DNA of 22,450 nucleotides, from the NCBI GenBank assembly GCA_013140405.1, contig JABFSV010000197.1, forward strand, positions 1 through 22,450, read 5' to 3'. Below are positions 7,193 through 15,332 of the stretch, piece by piece (position 1 is the stretch's first letter; every line of letters begins with the position of its first letter). The DNA comes from Methyloglobulus sp. (GTDB lineage Bacteria > Pseudomonadota > Gammaproteobacteria > Methylococcales > Methylomonadaceae). The position numbers were made by a program, and so were the translations under genes. Under the pieces are notes generated by a model that saw only the letters and a program-made list of their open reading frames with translations, made no database searches and had not been told where the DNA came from.

Positions 7193-9594
7193 TTCTTAAT
7201 GCTGCCAAATAATGTTTTTATAGGTTTAAGCTCGTCCAACGGAACGGGTTTGCCAATACCATACCCCTGGGCATAATCAATACCGAGGGTTTTAAGTAGA
7301 TTAAAGATAGCTTCATTTTCAACAAATTCAGCAATTGTCTTTTTATTCATGACATGGCCGACTTCATTGATCGATTTCACCATCGCCAGATCGACCTCAT
7401 CATCAAGGATGTCCTTGACGAACAGGCCATCAATTTTGAGATAATCCACTGGCAAATTCTTTAGATAAGCAAACGACGACAAACCACTGCCAAAATCATC
7501 CAGTGAAAACAAGCAACCTTGTTCTTTTAGTTGATTAATAAAGTTGGTCGCATGTGACAAGTTAGAAATAGCCGCAGTTTCAGTTATTTCAAAGCAGACT
7601 TTGTTGGTGGGGACAGCCCATTGTTCGAACTGTTCGGAAATAAATTTCAGCATGGTTTCATCGGAAAGCGACAGCCCCGACAGGTTAACCGAGCATAGCG
7701 ATAAGGTCTTGAGAAAATCAGGCCGATTAGCCAACCATTCAAGTAGATTGGAGATTATCCAGCGATCCAGTTCCGGTGCCAAATTGTAGCGTTCGGCAGC
7801 CGGCAGATAAGCGCCGGGCGGAATAATATTGCCACGGTCATCACGATAACGGAGCAAAGCCTCAAAATGTAGGCCATCGCTGGTATCTTGGAGCGGTACG
7901 ATAGGTTGACCATACAAGAAAAAGCGCTGTTGCTCCAAACCCAAGCGGATCTTTTCCACCCATTGCATCTCGCCCTGGCGCATTGCCAGTTCTTCGTCAT
8001 CAGGGCTGAACACATGGACCCGATTGCGGCCTTTTTCTTTGGCGGCATAACAAGCGGCATCGGCTTCCTTAAGCAAGTCAACCGCATTGCCGCTGGCGAT
8101 GTTGATGGATGATACGCCAATGCTGACACCAATGGTGAAGCTGCGGTCTTCCCAGGCAAAGGTAAAATCCTTGATTAAATCACGTAATTTCTCACAGGCC
8201 AGATAAGCCTTGGCTGGCGGGCAGTTGTACATCAATATCCCAAATTCATCACCGCCAAGCCGGGATACAAAATCATACTGCCGGATATGTCGCCTAAGTA
8301 GGTCGCCCAATTGCCTGAGTAGTTCATCACCCGCCAAATGTCCGCAAGTGTCGTTGACAATCTTGAACTGGTCGAGATCCAGGTAGCACAGGGCGTGTTC
8401 ACTGTTTTCCTGGTGTGCCAAGGTAATTGCCCGCTTTAAAAAGCGGTCAAACTTGTTCCGGTTGGCGAGTCCGGTCAATGCGTCATGGTCAGCCTGATAT
8501 ACGATTTGTTCGGTTAGCAAGCGGGTTTCCGTGATGTCTTCGTAGACGATTAACAAGCTACTTTCATGCAATTCATTTTCGACCAATCTCGCTGTAGCCC
8601 TGACCCAAATAATACGTCCGGTATGGCAGATAGTACGCATTTCCTGGTTGTGTACGTGTAAAGGGTTGCTGAAGCAGCGCTCGATCAAGTCTTGCATCAG
8701 TGGTAAATCATCCGAATGGGTAAAATCGAAAATAGAACAATTTTGCAGCTCTTCTACCGTTAAGCCTAGTTGTTTGGCACCCGTGAGGTTGACCGAAACA
8801 ATAAGGCCTTCGCTGGAAATATTGAAAACCATCGTTGGGTTATCATCGTACAGCGTCAAATACCGATTTTTAGCCCGTGTTAAAGCCTGGCTTTGGGTTT
8901 CCACGGTTTCAATAAGACCATTGAATGAATCAACCAGTATCCCCATCTCATCATTGCTCAGCTTGGTTGCCCTGAGAGAATAATCGCCAGTATCGATGAT
9001 TTTTTTCACCGTGCTTACCAATCTTTTTATGGGTGTTGAGATCAGCCTTAATAAGGGCGTTGAAAGCAAAAAGGTCATCAAAGAAACGACCACCAGCACT
9101 AAAAATAACAAGCCAATATATTGGATTTTTCGCCAGTAAGCGCGGGTTAAGTCAGCCCGGACATATACGGTTCCGACTTTGTCGTTGTCTATTTTTATGG
9201 GCTTAACAACAATAAGTTGTTTATTTTCAAAGCGTGTTTTTTCCCCTTTGAGAGAATCTGGGCAGAGTTGTTTATTGCTTGAATTATTCGCCAAGCCGAC
9301 AAATACAGCATCTTTGCCGTCATATAAGCAAGTGCTTTGGACGGCAGGAAAGTTATTGAAGACACTTAGGTTTTCTCTGGCTAAGGTATAGTCGTCAAAA
9401 ACCAAGGCGGCGGAGCTGCGATTGCCAATGATCTCTGCCAATGCCGAAAGGTCTTCTTTGGTCGTACGTTGAAATTCTGAAAGCTCCAGAAAAATCAGGA
9501 AAATTCCTGCAAAAAGCAGCGATACCATACTGGAAAACAGCAATATCAACATTAGTTTGCGGTTAATCGACAAGTGGCTGAGCGTATTAATCAT
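7189..9594 (-). CDS. Membrane-bound CHASE8-like/HAMP/PAS/GGDEF/EAL c-di-GMP enzyme
   Basis: Predicted inner-membrane protein that makes and/or breaks cyclic di-GMP in response to periplasmic input. Order over 801 residues: TM1 about 14-36; periplasmic domain 37-156, resembling CHASE8 of Pseudomonas YfiN (RSSAALVFDDYTLARENLSV); TM2 about 157-178; HAMP about 180-235; PAS about 242-360; GGDEF domain about 363-530; EAL domain about 545-795. The active site GGDEF (447-451) is intact, and the inhibitory site RxxD (Arg438-Asp441) sits exactly five residues before it. The EAL domain also looks active: EALLR (578-582), SVNLSG, EITET, DDFGSG (699-704), LKIDG and AEFVE. So both activities may exist. The upstream yfiR-like gene overlaps its start by 8 bp, with a good AAGGA Shine-Dalgarno 8 nt before ATG; the receptor gene overlaps its stop as ATGA. 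Confidence 0.95.
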   Translation of the reverse strand: MINTLSHLSINRKLMLILLFSSMVSLLFAGIFLIFLELSEFQRTTKEDLSALAEIIGNRSSAALVFDDYTLARENLSVFNNFPAVQSTCLYDGKDAVFVGLANNSSNKQLCPDSLKGEKTRFENKQLIVVKPIKIDNDKVGTVYVRADLTRAYWRKIQYIGLLFLVLVVVSLMTFLLSTPLLRLISTPIKRLVSTVKKIIDTGDYSLRATKLSNDEMGILVDSFNGLIETVETQSQALTRAKNRYLTLYDDNPTMVFNISSEGLIVSVNLTGAKQLGLTVEELQNCSIFDFTHSDDLPLMQDLIERCFSNPLHVHNQEMRTICHTGRIIWVRATARLVENELHESSLLIVYEDITETRLLTEQIVYQADHDALTGLANRNKFDRFLKRAITLAHQENSEHALCYLDLDQFKIVNDTCGHLAGDELLRQLGDLLRRHIRQYDFVSRLGGDEFGILMYNCPPAKAYLACEKLRDLIKDFTFAWEDRSFTIGVSIGVSSINIASGNAVDLLKEADAACYAAKEKGRNRVHVFSPDDEELAMRQGEMQWVEKIRLGLEQQRFFLYGQPIVPLQDTSDGLHFEALLRYRDDRGNIIPPGAYLPAAERYNLAPELDRWIISNLLEWLANRPDFLKTLSLCSVNLSGLSLSDETMLKFISEQFEQWAVPTNKVCFEITETAAISNLSHATNFINQLKEQGCLFSLDDFGSGLSSFAYLKNLPVDYLKIDGLFVKDILDDEVDLAMVKSINEVGHVMNKKTIAEFVENEAIFNLLKTLGIDYAQGYGIGKPVPLDELKPIKTLFGSIKK

Positions 9595-10147
9595 GGCTTT
9601 CTTCCTTGATAAGTTCAGCGACTTCTAATAACTTGGCACTAATTTTTATGCCAGCCTGTTTTGCCGAGTCCAGATTAATTTGCAGCTTTATTTTGCTGTC
9701 TCGATTGACGAAACCTATCATTCCACCTTCTGCGACAAAGGCTTCAGTTTCTCCAACAACCAATATTCCGTCCTTGTGGGGATTGGCCCGGATTTTTTCA
9801 AAAACCATTTTTTGGTTATTTGTGTTGCTTACATAAAGGATGTGGCAGTTGGACGTTAAATCGGGGCCGGATAGAAAAACAGCTTCGTCCAGCCTGAGTA
9901 TTCGAATAGACCGGGAAAATGCAGATTTTTTTTCGATAGGGTCGATGGTGGCGCCAAAAGGGTCGTCGCCTAAGATGCACAGATTGAAGGTTGGGCTATT
10001 GGTTTCTGGCCAAGTGATAAACTTAGTGAAGTTATACAGATAACCGGCTTTGACCTTGTATTCAAGATCGTCATCGTCTGCGGCTAGATCGCCTGAAAAT
10101 ATGAGCGCCATGAATAGCAGCGTTTTTGTTAAGAAAGTGTCCTTCAT
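9587..10147 (-). CDS. YfiR-like (DUF4154) periplasmic protein
   Basis: Likely periplasmic partner that controls the membrane c-di-GMP enzyme encoded next to it. In Pseudomonas aeruginosa, YfiR represses the diguanylate cyclase YfiN in the periplasm. The 186 residues start with a signal peptide (about 1-22) and show the DUF4154 pattern: EYKVKAGYLYNFTKFITWP (29-47), FNLCILGDDPFG, CHILYVS, and a long conserved end with ILVVGETEAF, GGMIGFVNRDSKIKLQINL and AGIKISAKLLEVA. Two cysteines, Cys57 and Cys101, are placed where one disulfide of YfiR could be; the second YfiR cysteine pair is absent. First gene of the minus-strand unit. No Shine-Dalgarno is visible before the ATG, and an 8-bp inverted repeat fills the leader, so translation may be controlled. 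Confidence 0.93.
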   Translation of the reverse strand: MKDTFLTKTLLFMALIFSGDLAADDDDLEYKVKAGYLYNFTKFITWPETNSPTFNLCILGDDPFGATIDPIEKKSAFSRSIRILRLDEAVFLSGPDLTSNCHILYVSNTNNQKMVFEKIRANPHKDGILVVGETEAFVAEGGMIGFVNRDSKIKLQINLDSAKQAGIKISAKLLEVAELIKEESHD

Positions 10148-10150
10148 TTC

Positions 10151-10191
10151 TTTGTAGCGCTTAGTTATTTACCATCAGTGGAAGCTACAAA
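10151..10191 (-). promoter_or_regulatory. Leader inverted repeat next to the yfiR-like start codon
   Basis: On the minus strand the arms TTTGTAGC and GCTACAAA are perfect complements (8 bp, 25-nt loop). The second arm ends 3 nt before the ATG, covering the place where the ribosome binding site should be. No other Shine-Dalgarno is apparent. The hairpin could limit translation of the first gene of the operon, or be the operator of a dimeric regulator. Function is inferred. Confidence 0.4.
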
Positions 10192-10238
10192 CTGCTGCTT
10201 GTAAAAATTATGCCGTCTTTTTTGTAACTGAAAAAGCA

Positions 10239-10267
10239 ACAGTACAGGGATATTTTATAATAGTCAA
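10239..10267 (-). promoter_or_regulatory. Candidate sigma-70 promoter of the yfiR-like operon
   Basis: On the minus strand TTGACT (10267-10262) stands 17 bp before TACTGT (10244-10239). The -35 is close to consensus and the -10 is poor (3 of 6). It would give a leader of roughly 85 nt that contains the inverted repeat at 10151-10191. An alternative -10-like TATTAT lies slightly upstream without a good -35. I found no c-di-GMP (GEMM) riboswitch pattern in the leader. Confidence 0.28.
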
Positions 10268-10408
10268 ATTAAGTAGTTACTTGATTTTTCTAGTTAAACA
10301 CTGATTAAATTAGCGATCCCTGAGACAACATGGGCCGATATTTTTATTCCAACTGTCTGTTTTTAAATATAGCTTACTGTTTGGGCAATTTCAGGTCTGT
10401 CAAGGCGA

Positions 10409-11743
10409 TCACCCTGCTAAGTGATTAGGTTTGGATATGTTAGTGCCTGACTGGAAAAATATTTTCAACACCGCGATCATATGATCATGGTCAAAAACAC
10501 CGGCACTTTCCCGAATGCTGTGCATGGCCCACATCGGATTGCCGACATCGACGGAACGAATGCCCAATTTGGCCGAGGTGATTGGGCCTATGGTGCTGCC
10601 ACAAGGCAGGTCACAGCGGTGCGAATAGTATTGATACGGCACGTTGGCTTGATTGCACAAGTCGATGAACATGGCTTGTGAAATGCTTTCAGAGCTGTAG
10701 CGATGATTTGTATTCACCTTTATGACTGGCCCTTTGTTGACCAAAACCTTATGGTCATGGTCATAAGCGGCAGGGAAATTGGGGTGGTAAGCATGTGCCA
10801 TATCCGCACTAATAAGAAAACTCTTCGCCATGATTCGTGGGAAATCCTGCTGTTCGCAACTTGCCAACGTAATACGTTGGAGGACATCCGGCAGAAAGCT
10901 GCCGTCAGCACCTTGTTTGCTTTCGCTGCCAATTTCCTCGTGGTCGAAGAACGCACAAACCAGCGTGTTTTCGCCATTTAATGCCGTTTCATCAAGCAAT
11001 GCTTGCAAGGCGGCATGGCAAGAAGCTAGATTATCCAATTGGCTATTGCTGTAAAACTCGTTTTCAGCTCCCCAGATAGCGCCTTTTTGGATGTCGTACA
11101 CTGCCAAATCCCAAGACAGGACTCTTGTAGAATCAATCCCGGATTGCTTTTCCAATAGGCTTAAAAAATAATCGGGCGGCAATTGCTGCTCTGACAATGC
11201 CGATAGGATCAACGGCAGTTCATTCTGCTTATGGAGTTTTAAGCCATCTTCATTGACAGTCCGGTTCATGTGAATTGCCAGATTAGGTAACCGTAACAAG
11301 GGCTTGTCGAACCTGATTAACTGGCTGGTGATTTGGTTTTGGTCGTTCTTATAACAAATCCGTCCGGCAAGGCTCAAATCCCGGTCGGTAAAGGTCGCAA
11401 GTATCGGGCCGCCGTAGATTTCGACATTTAAGCGCAGCAAAACGTCTTTGCTATTTACCGCATTGGGTTTTACCCGTAATCCAGGCGAATCGGTATGTGC
11501 GCCTACGATTTTAAACCCCGATTCAAGCAACGGTTTTGTCCCCAGCACAAACAAGATGATTGATGAGTCATCGCGCACGACGTAATAGCGTCCACCAGGT
11601 TGCAACTCCCATCTTGTTGTTTCATCAATTTTGGTAAATTGAAAGGGCTTAAGCAGGGATTCTATGGTGCTGACGACATGCCAGGGGCTTGGGCTAGTGT
11701 CGATGAAGGAGAGGAGATTTTGGATTTGGTGGTGTGGGGACAT
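10409..11743 (-). CDS. apeB: M18 family aspartyl/broad aminopeptidase
   Basis: Cytoplasmic zinc aminopeptidase of the M18 family, which removes N-terminal residues (often acidic) from peptides and forms large tetrahedral complexes. At 444 residues it has normal length. The N-terminus SFIDTSPSPWHVV is typical, and all metal and catalytic positions are present: GAHTDSPGL (His ligand), YSNSQLDNLASC (bridging Asp), FFDHEEIGSESKQGA (Glu base and Glu ligand), ISADMAHAYHPN (Asp ligand) and GNPMWAMHSIRE (last His ligand). The start ATG lacks a clear Shine-Dalgarno but gives the expected N-terminus. No terminator is visible after the stop, so some transcription may run into the yfiR-like operon 261 bp downstream. 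Confidence 0.95.
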   Translation of the reverse strand: MSPHHQIQNLLSFIDTSPSPWHVVSTIESLLKPFQFTKIDETTRWELQPGGRYYVVRDDSSIILFVLGTKPLLESGFKIVGAHTDSPGLRVKPNAVNSKDVLLRLNVEIYGGPILATFTDRDLSLAGRICYKNDQNQITSQLIRFDKPLLRLPNLAIHMNRTVNEDGLKLHKQNELPLILSALSEQQLPPDYFLSLLEKQSGIDSTRVLSWDLAVYDIQKGAIWGAENEFYSNSQLDNLASCHAALQALLDETALNGENTLVCAFFDHEEIGSESKQGADGSFLPDVLQRITLASCEQQDFPRIMAKSFLISADMAHAYHPNFPAAYDHDHKVLVNKGPVIKVNTNHRYSSESISQAMFIDLCNQANVPYQYYSHRCDLPCGSTIGPITSAKLGIRSVDVGNPMWAMHSIRESAGVFDHDHMIAVLKIFFQSGTNISKPNHLAG

Positions 11744-11798
11744 TGATTTTTCTATATTTATTAAAATGCGCCAAAGTGGATGTTTATCAATACCGTTA

Positions 11799-11845
11799 CG
11801 TTAAGTCGTCATACTGGCATTCTCGGCGGAACGACGAATTTAACG
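11799..11845. repeat. Imperfect long inverted repeat
   Basis: Outer arms CGTTAA (11799-11804) and TTAACG (11840-11845) are exact complements; inner GTCGT (11805-11809) can pair with ACGAC (11831-11835) if a 4-nt bulge is allowed. Between them lies GGCATTCTCGGCGGAA, which resembles the GC-rich tip of common dispersed GTCATTCCGG-type intergenic repeats in a decayed state. Confidence 0.4.
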
Positions 11846-11930
11846 ACATTAGGTATGTTACCCCGTACACAACATTTTTTGAATGATTCGGTAAAATCAA
11901 TATACCGCTAAAGCTACGTTTATTTGAATG

Positions 11931-11952
11931 CCAGAGCATAGAATATGCTGGG
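11931..11952. repeat. Short hairpin of dispersed-repeat type
   Basis: AGCATA and TATGCT pair around a GAA loop, extended by CC/GG with a single bulge, and the hairpin is followed by GACACGAGG. The layout resembles the intergenic hairpins of the form CC..GGGAACGAG that are dispersed in many proteobacterial genomes. Recognition is by eye only. Confidence 0.35.
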
Positions 11953-12222
11953 ACACGAGGCTCATCATTCGCGATGGAAGGAATTATGCGGGACGGATGT
12001 TGCAGCATGTAGTGTCCGGCTGAACACCAAAATATGGCTACTGGATAATTTTTGGCAGTAAATGACCGTAATCTGTCATTGCACAACATCTGGCAACATG
12101 AGTAAATTACACCTAAGCCCTGAACTTTATGGTGATTTGGAACTATTTTTGGATAAGAGATACTTACTCCTGATCGTATTCGATTAGTGAACTGTTTAGC
12201 CAATGTCCCGGAGGAATGAGTC

Positions 12223-12456
12223 ATGAAAATAACAGACGAAGAAATCAAAGTATTAACGAATCAACTTAAAGAATGGAGTGTGCAGATCGCCGTGCTTGCT
12301 GCAAAGCAGGATGCAGCGGCAGCAACGGCAGCACAATTCGCCCAGGAACTCGATGCGCTACGCACCAAACACCTTGCTGCAACAAAGCAACTGCACGAGT
12401 TGGAATTGCATAAATCCGGTATGTACATGTGGGAGAACATTGGGGACGGGGGATAA
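12223..12456 (+). CDS. Small coiled-coil protein, sll1863-like stress family (possibly truncated)
   Basis: 77-residue product, almost all predicted helix with heptad-like spacing (QLKEWSVQIAVLAAKQDAA, then AQELDALRTKHLAATKQLHE). The pattern QLxEWsxQIxxLxAKxDxAxA..LxALRxKxxAAxxxLxEL is like the sll1863 family of small stress-response proteins; I recall these as somewhat longer (about 90-110 residues) with a Trp-rich amphipathic tail, of which only MWENIGDGG appears here. A strong GGAGG lies 8 nt before the ATG, the best ribosome binding site in the neighbourhood, which makes me think the gene is expressed. The early stop suggests truncation, but a frameshift cannot be shown because the other frames do not resume a recognisable tail. 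Location would be cytoplasmic (no signal peptide or membrane segment). Function unknown. Confidence 0.6.
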   Translation: MKITDEEIKVLTNQLKEWSVQIAVLAAKQDAAAATAAQFAQELDALRTKHLAATKQLHELELHKSGMYMWENIGDGG

Positions 12457-12482
12457 AACGGAAGTCGAAATTCCTGCGAGGT

Positions 12483-12514
12483 AGGCAAACAGTTTGGTTT
12501 TTTGCTTGCCTTTT
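12483..12514 (+). terminator. Weak candidate terminator after the small coiled-coil gene
   Basis: AGGCAA (12483-12488) pairs with TTGCCT (12506-12511) around a 17-nt T-rich loop and is followed by TTT. The stem is short and the T-run modest, so terminator activity is uncertain. Confidence 0.35.
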
Positions 12515-12559
12515 ATCGACAAAACGATGGGCAGAAAAAGCACTGTCTAGCTTACCTGA

Positions 12560-12641
12560 CTGGATTCCAGTGACTTCCGTGGATGGAGGACGTGTGGGAG
12601 AGGATATGAAATCCTCGCCGCCAATCTAGCCGGAATGACGG
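12560..12641. repeat. Degenerate dispersed-repeat remnant
   Basis: Begins with the palindrome CTGGATTCCAG (12560-12570), contains a clean hairpin GAGGAT-ATGAA-ATCCTC (12600-12616) and ends TAGCCGGAATGACGG (12627-12641). These are the words of the common TGGATTCC...GGAATGACGG intergenic repeats. It lies downstream of both the small plus-strand gene and pepN. Confidence 0.4.
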
Positions 12642-12680
12642 ATTTATTGTTCAGATGTGGTGTGTTAATAGGCAATCCGT

Positions 12681-15332
12681 TTACATCAAACTCTTGCTCG
12701 CCACCTCATACACATCCTTTGAAATCGCAGGGCAATTCATCACCCGTTCCAACTGCGTTTTCATAAGGTGTTGGCGGGTTTCGTCAAAACGCCGCCATGA
12801 GGTTAACGGCCCTAACATGCGGGAGGCGACTTGAGGGTTGAGGATGTCGAGTGCTATGACGTGGTTAGCCAGGAATTCATAACCTTGTCCGTTGATGGTG
12901 TGAAAATGTAGGGGATTTGCCTGGCTGAACGAACCAATTACGGCTCTCACCCGATTAGGAGTGCTTAGGTTAAAGGCCGGATGTCGGGTTAATGATATGA
13001 CCGTGGCAAAAGCATCCGGCATGGGGCTGGATGCTTGGATGGCAAACCATTTGTCGATAACCAGGGCTTCTTGCTGCCACTTTTGGTAAAACTGCGTCAA
13101 GCACTCCTGCTTTGCTGGATGCGGATGATTGACAATATTCGCCAATGCGGCGATTTGGTCGGTCATGTTGTTAGCAGTGCTGAATTGTTGCTCTGACCAT
13201 TGTTGGATTTTTTCGTCATCAAGTCGGCTGAGGAAGCTCAAGCAAACATTTTTAATGCGCCGTCGCCCAATTGCACCTGCATCAAACTGTCCTGATTCAT
13301 CACGGTGATTGTCAAGATATAAGGTTTCCAACTCGATTTGTAATTGTTCAGCAAGGGTGCAGACGACAAATTCCCTGGCTGTATGGATGGCTTCTACGTC
13401 CACAACCTGCATTTGCTCCGCCAGATAACTTTCCGAAGGTAAACCTAATAATAGGGAACAATAGGACAAATCATCCCACGATTGCGACAACACTTGCTTG
13501 AAGGCAGTGATGATGATCGGGGCGAGTTGTAGTGGTCGGTTCTGTTGCACATCAGCAATCAGCCCAGTGATGATCTGCCCAGAGAGCAGTTGTCCTGCTT
13601 CCCAACGGCTAAAGGTATCACTGTCGTAACTTAATAAGAATGCCAATTCATCAAGGCTGCGTTCCATGACCAGCTTGACGGGCGCAGAAAAATTTCTCAG
13701 AATGGATACGGCTGGTTTTTCTGCCAAACCTGTGAAAGTAAATGCTTGTTCTGCGGCGGTAAGCTGTAGGATAACCTCGTCATTTGCGCCATTTTGCCCT
13801 TGTAACGTGCATTTTACAGGATTGCCGCTGTTGTCAATCAAGCCAGCCGTGATGGGGATATGAAACGGTTCTTTTACAGCTTGGCCTGGGGTTGGTGGGC
13901 AACTTTGCTTAATTGTTAAGGTCAGCGTTTGGTCTTTTGCATTGTAATTTTGCTCAACATGGATGATTGGCGTACCAGCCTGAGCATACCAGCGCCGGAA
14001 TTGCGATAAATCTATCCCATTGGCAGCTTCCATTGCACTCACGAAATCATCACAAGTGACAGCTTGACCGTCATGGCGTTGAAAATACAAATCACAACCT
14101 TGCCGAAAACCGTCCGCACCTAACAGCGTGTGTATCATCCGCACGACTTCCGCGCCTTTTTCGTAGACCGTCAAAGTGTAGAAGTTATTGATTTCTATGT
14201 ACGCATCGGGGCGGATGGGGTGTGCCATCGGGCCTGCATCCTCAGCAAATTGCCGCGTCCTTAGCATGTTGACATTTTCTATGCGGTTTACCGCTTTGGA
14301 GGTGCGGTCGCCCGTAAATTCTTGGTCACGGAATACCGTGAAGCCTTCCTTCAAGCTGAGTTGGAACCAATCCCGACAAGTAATACGGTTGCCCGTCCAG
14401 TTGTGGAAATATTCATGGCCGATAACGCCTTCAATATGTTCATAGTCCGAATCGGTGGCGGTATCGGGCCGTGCCAAGACAAATTTGGTATTAAAAATAT
14501 TTAAGCCCTTGTTTTCCATAGCACCCATGTTGAAATGGCTGACGGCGACGATCATGTACAGGTCGAGGTCGTACTCGCGCCCGTAAACCTGTTCGTCCCA
14601 GGCCATCGCGTTTTTTAACGATTGCATGGCATGGCTGCATTTGTCTATGTCATGTTGTTCGACAAAAATCTGCAAACCGACGTTACGCCCAGATAAGGTG
14701 GTAAAGCTGTCTTCTAAACAATCTAATTGTCCTGCGACCAGGGCAAACAAGTAACAAGGTTTGCTGAACGGGTCTTCCCACGTTACCCAATGACGGTTAT
14801 CTCCTTCTTCGCCGTGGGCGATTTTATTGCCATTGGATAGCAAAACCGGATAGCGGTCTTTGTCACCAACCAGCGTTGTGGTGAATTTAGCCATTACATC
14901 AGGGCGATCCAGGAAATAAGTGATTTTCCTGAAGCCTTCCGCTTCGCATTGGGTGCATAACATGCCATTGGACAAATACAAGCCTTCCAAAGCGGTGTTG
15001 GCTTTCGGATTGATCTCGTTTTCTATGGTTAGTGTGAAGGCTCTTTGCTGTGGAACATCATGGATAATCAACGATTCCGGCGTGATGTGGTAGTCCGTTT
15101 CGGTTAATTCCTGCTCGTCGTTGAGGACGATGCGAATCAGTTTGAGGTTCTCACCAGCCAGAACCAACGCGGTTTCCGACGATAGGCTTGCGGGATTGCG
15201 GATCAAGGAAAGCCTGGAAATGACCCGGGTTTGTTGCTCGTCCAGCGTGAAGTTAAGGTCTACGGTATGGATAAGATAATCAGGTGCTTGGTAATCTTTT
15301 AAGTAAACCGCTTGAGGGTTGGCATCACGCAT
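12681..15332 (-). CDS. pepN: Aminopeptidase N (M1 family)
   Basis: Zinc metallo-aminopeptidase that clears N-terminal residues from cytoplasmic peptides. From the chosen start it has 883 residues (E. coli PepN 870). It opens with YLKDYQAPDYLIHTVDL like E. coli PepN, has the exopeptidase motif GAMEN (270-274), the zinc site HEYFH (306-310) and the third ligand Glu329 in LKEGFTVF, and the long C-terminal helical part. The open frame extends 24 codons upstream to 15404, but I start at 15332 because the ATG there overlaps the stop of the DUF423 gene as TAATG and matches the family N-terminus. Last gene of the moaB-DUF423-pepN unit; no own Shine-Dalgarno, so it is probably translated by coupling. 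Confidence 0.96.
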   Translation of the reverse strand: MRDANPQAVYLKDYQAPDYLIHTVDLNFTLDEQQTRVISRLSLIRNPASLSSETALVLAGENLKLIRIVLNDEQELTETDYHITPESLIIHDVPQQRAFTLTIENEINPKANTALEGLYLSNGMLCTQCEAEGFRKITYFLDRPDVMAKFTTTLVGDKDRYPVLLSNGNKIAHGEEGDNRHWVTWEDPFSKPCYLFALVAGQLDCLEDSFTTLSGRNVGLQIFVEQHDIDKCSHAMQSLKNAMAWDEQVYGREYDLDLYMIVAVSHFNMGAMENKGLNIFNTKFVLARPDTATDSDYEHIEGVIGHEYFHNWTGNRITCRDWFQLSLKEGFTVFRDQEFTGDRTSKAVNRIENVNMLRTRQFAEDAGPMAHPIRPDAYIEINNFYTLTVYEKGAEVVRMIHTLLGADGFRQGCDLYFQRHDGQAVTCDDFVSAMEAANGIDLSQFRRWYAQAGTPIIHVEQNYNAKDQTLTLTIKQSCPPTPGQAVKEPFHIPITAGLIDNSGNPVKCTLQGQNGANDEVILQLTAAEQAFTFTGLAEKPAVSILRNFSAPVKLVMERSLDELAFLLSYDSDTFSRWEAGQLLSGQIITGLIADVQQNRPLQLAPIIITAFKQVLSQSWDDLSYCSLLLGLPSESYLAEQMQVVDVEAIHTAREFVVCTLAEQLQIELETLYLDNHRDESGQFDAGAIGRRRIKNVCLSFLSRLDDEKIQQWSEQQFSTANNMTDQIAALANIVNHPHPAKQECLTQFYQKWQQEALVIDKWFAIQASSPMPDAFATVISLTRHPAFNLSTPNRVRAVIGSFSQANPLHFHTINGQGYEFLANHVIALDILNPQVASRMLGPLTSWRRFDETRQHLMKTQLERVMNCPAISKDVYEVASKSLM

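Larger units (their letters stand above)
11744..12222. other. Gene-poor intergenic region with degenerate hairpins
   Basis: 479 bp between divergent apeB (minus) and the small plus-strand gene. I see no protein I can support. The 150-codon frame on the minus strand (11796-12248) reads as repeat-derived peptide, ending SSFRRECQYDDLT, and runs over the start of the small gene. The stretch holds at least two hairpins (11799-11845 and 11931-11952) and should contain the apeB promoter next to 11744 and the small gene's promoter before 12210, neither of which I could fix with confidence. Confidence 0.6.

Noticed and set aside
10148..10235. c-di-GMP (GEMM) riboswitch in front of the yfiR-like gene
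   Set aside because: The leader lacks the conserved GEMM core words and tetraloop pattern; only a simple inverted repeat is seen.
11796..12248. 150-codon frame on the minus strand
   Set aside because: No family likeness, low-complexity repeat-derived ending (SSFRRECQYDDLT), and it overlaps the start and Shine-Dalgarno of the better supported small plus-strand gene.
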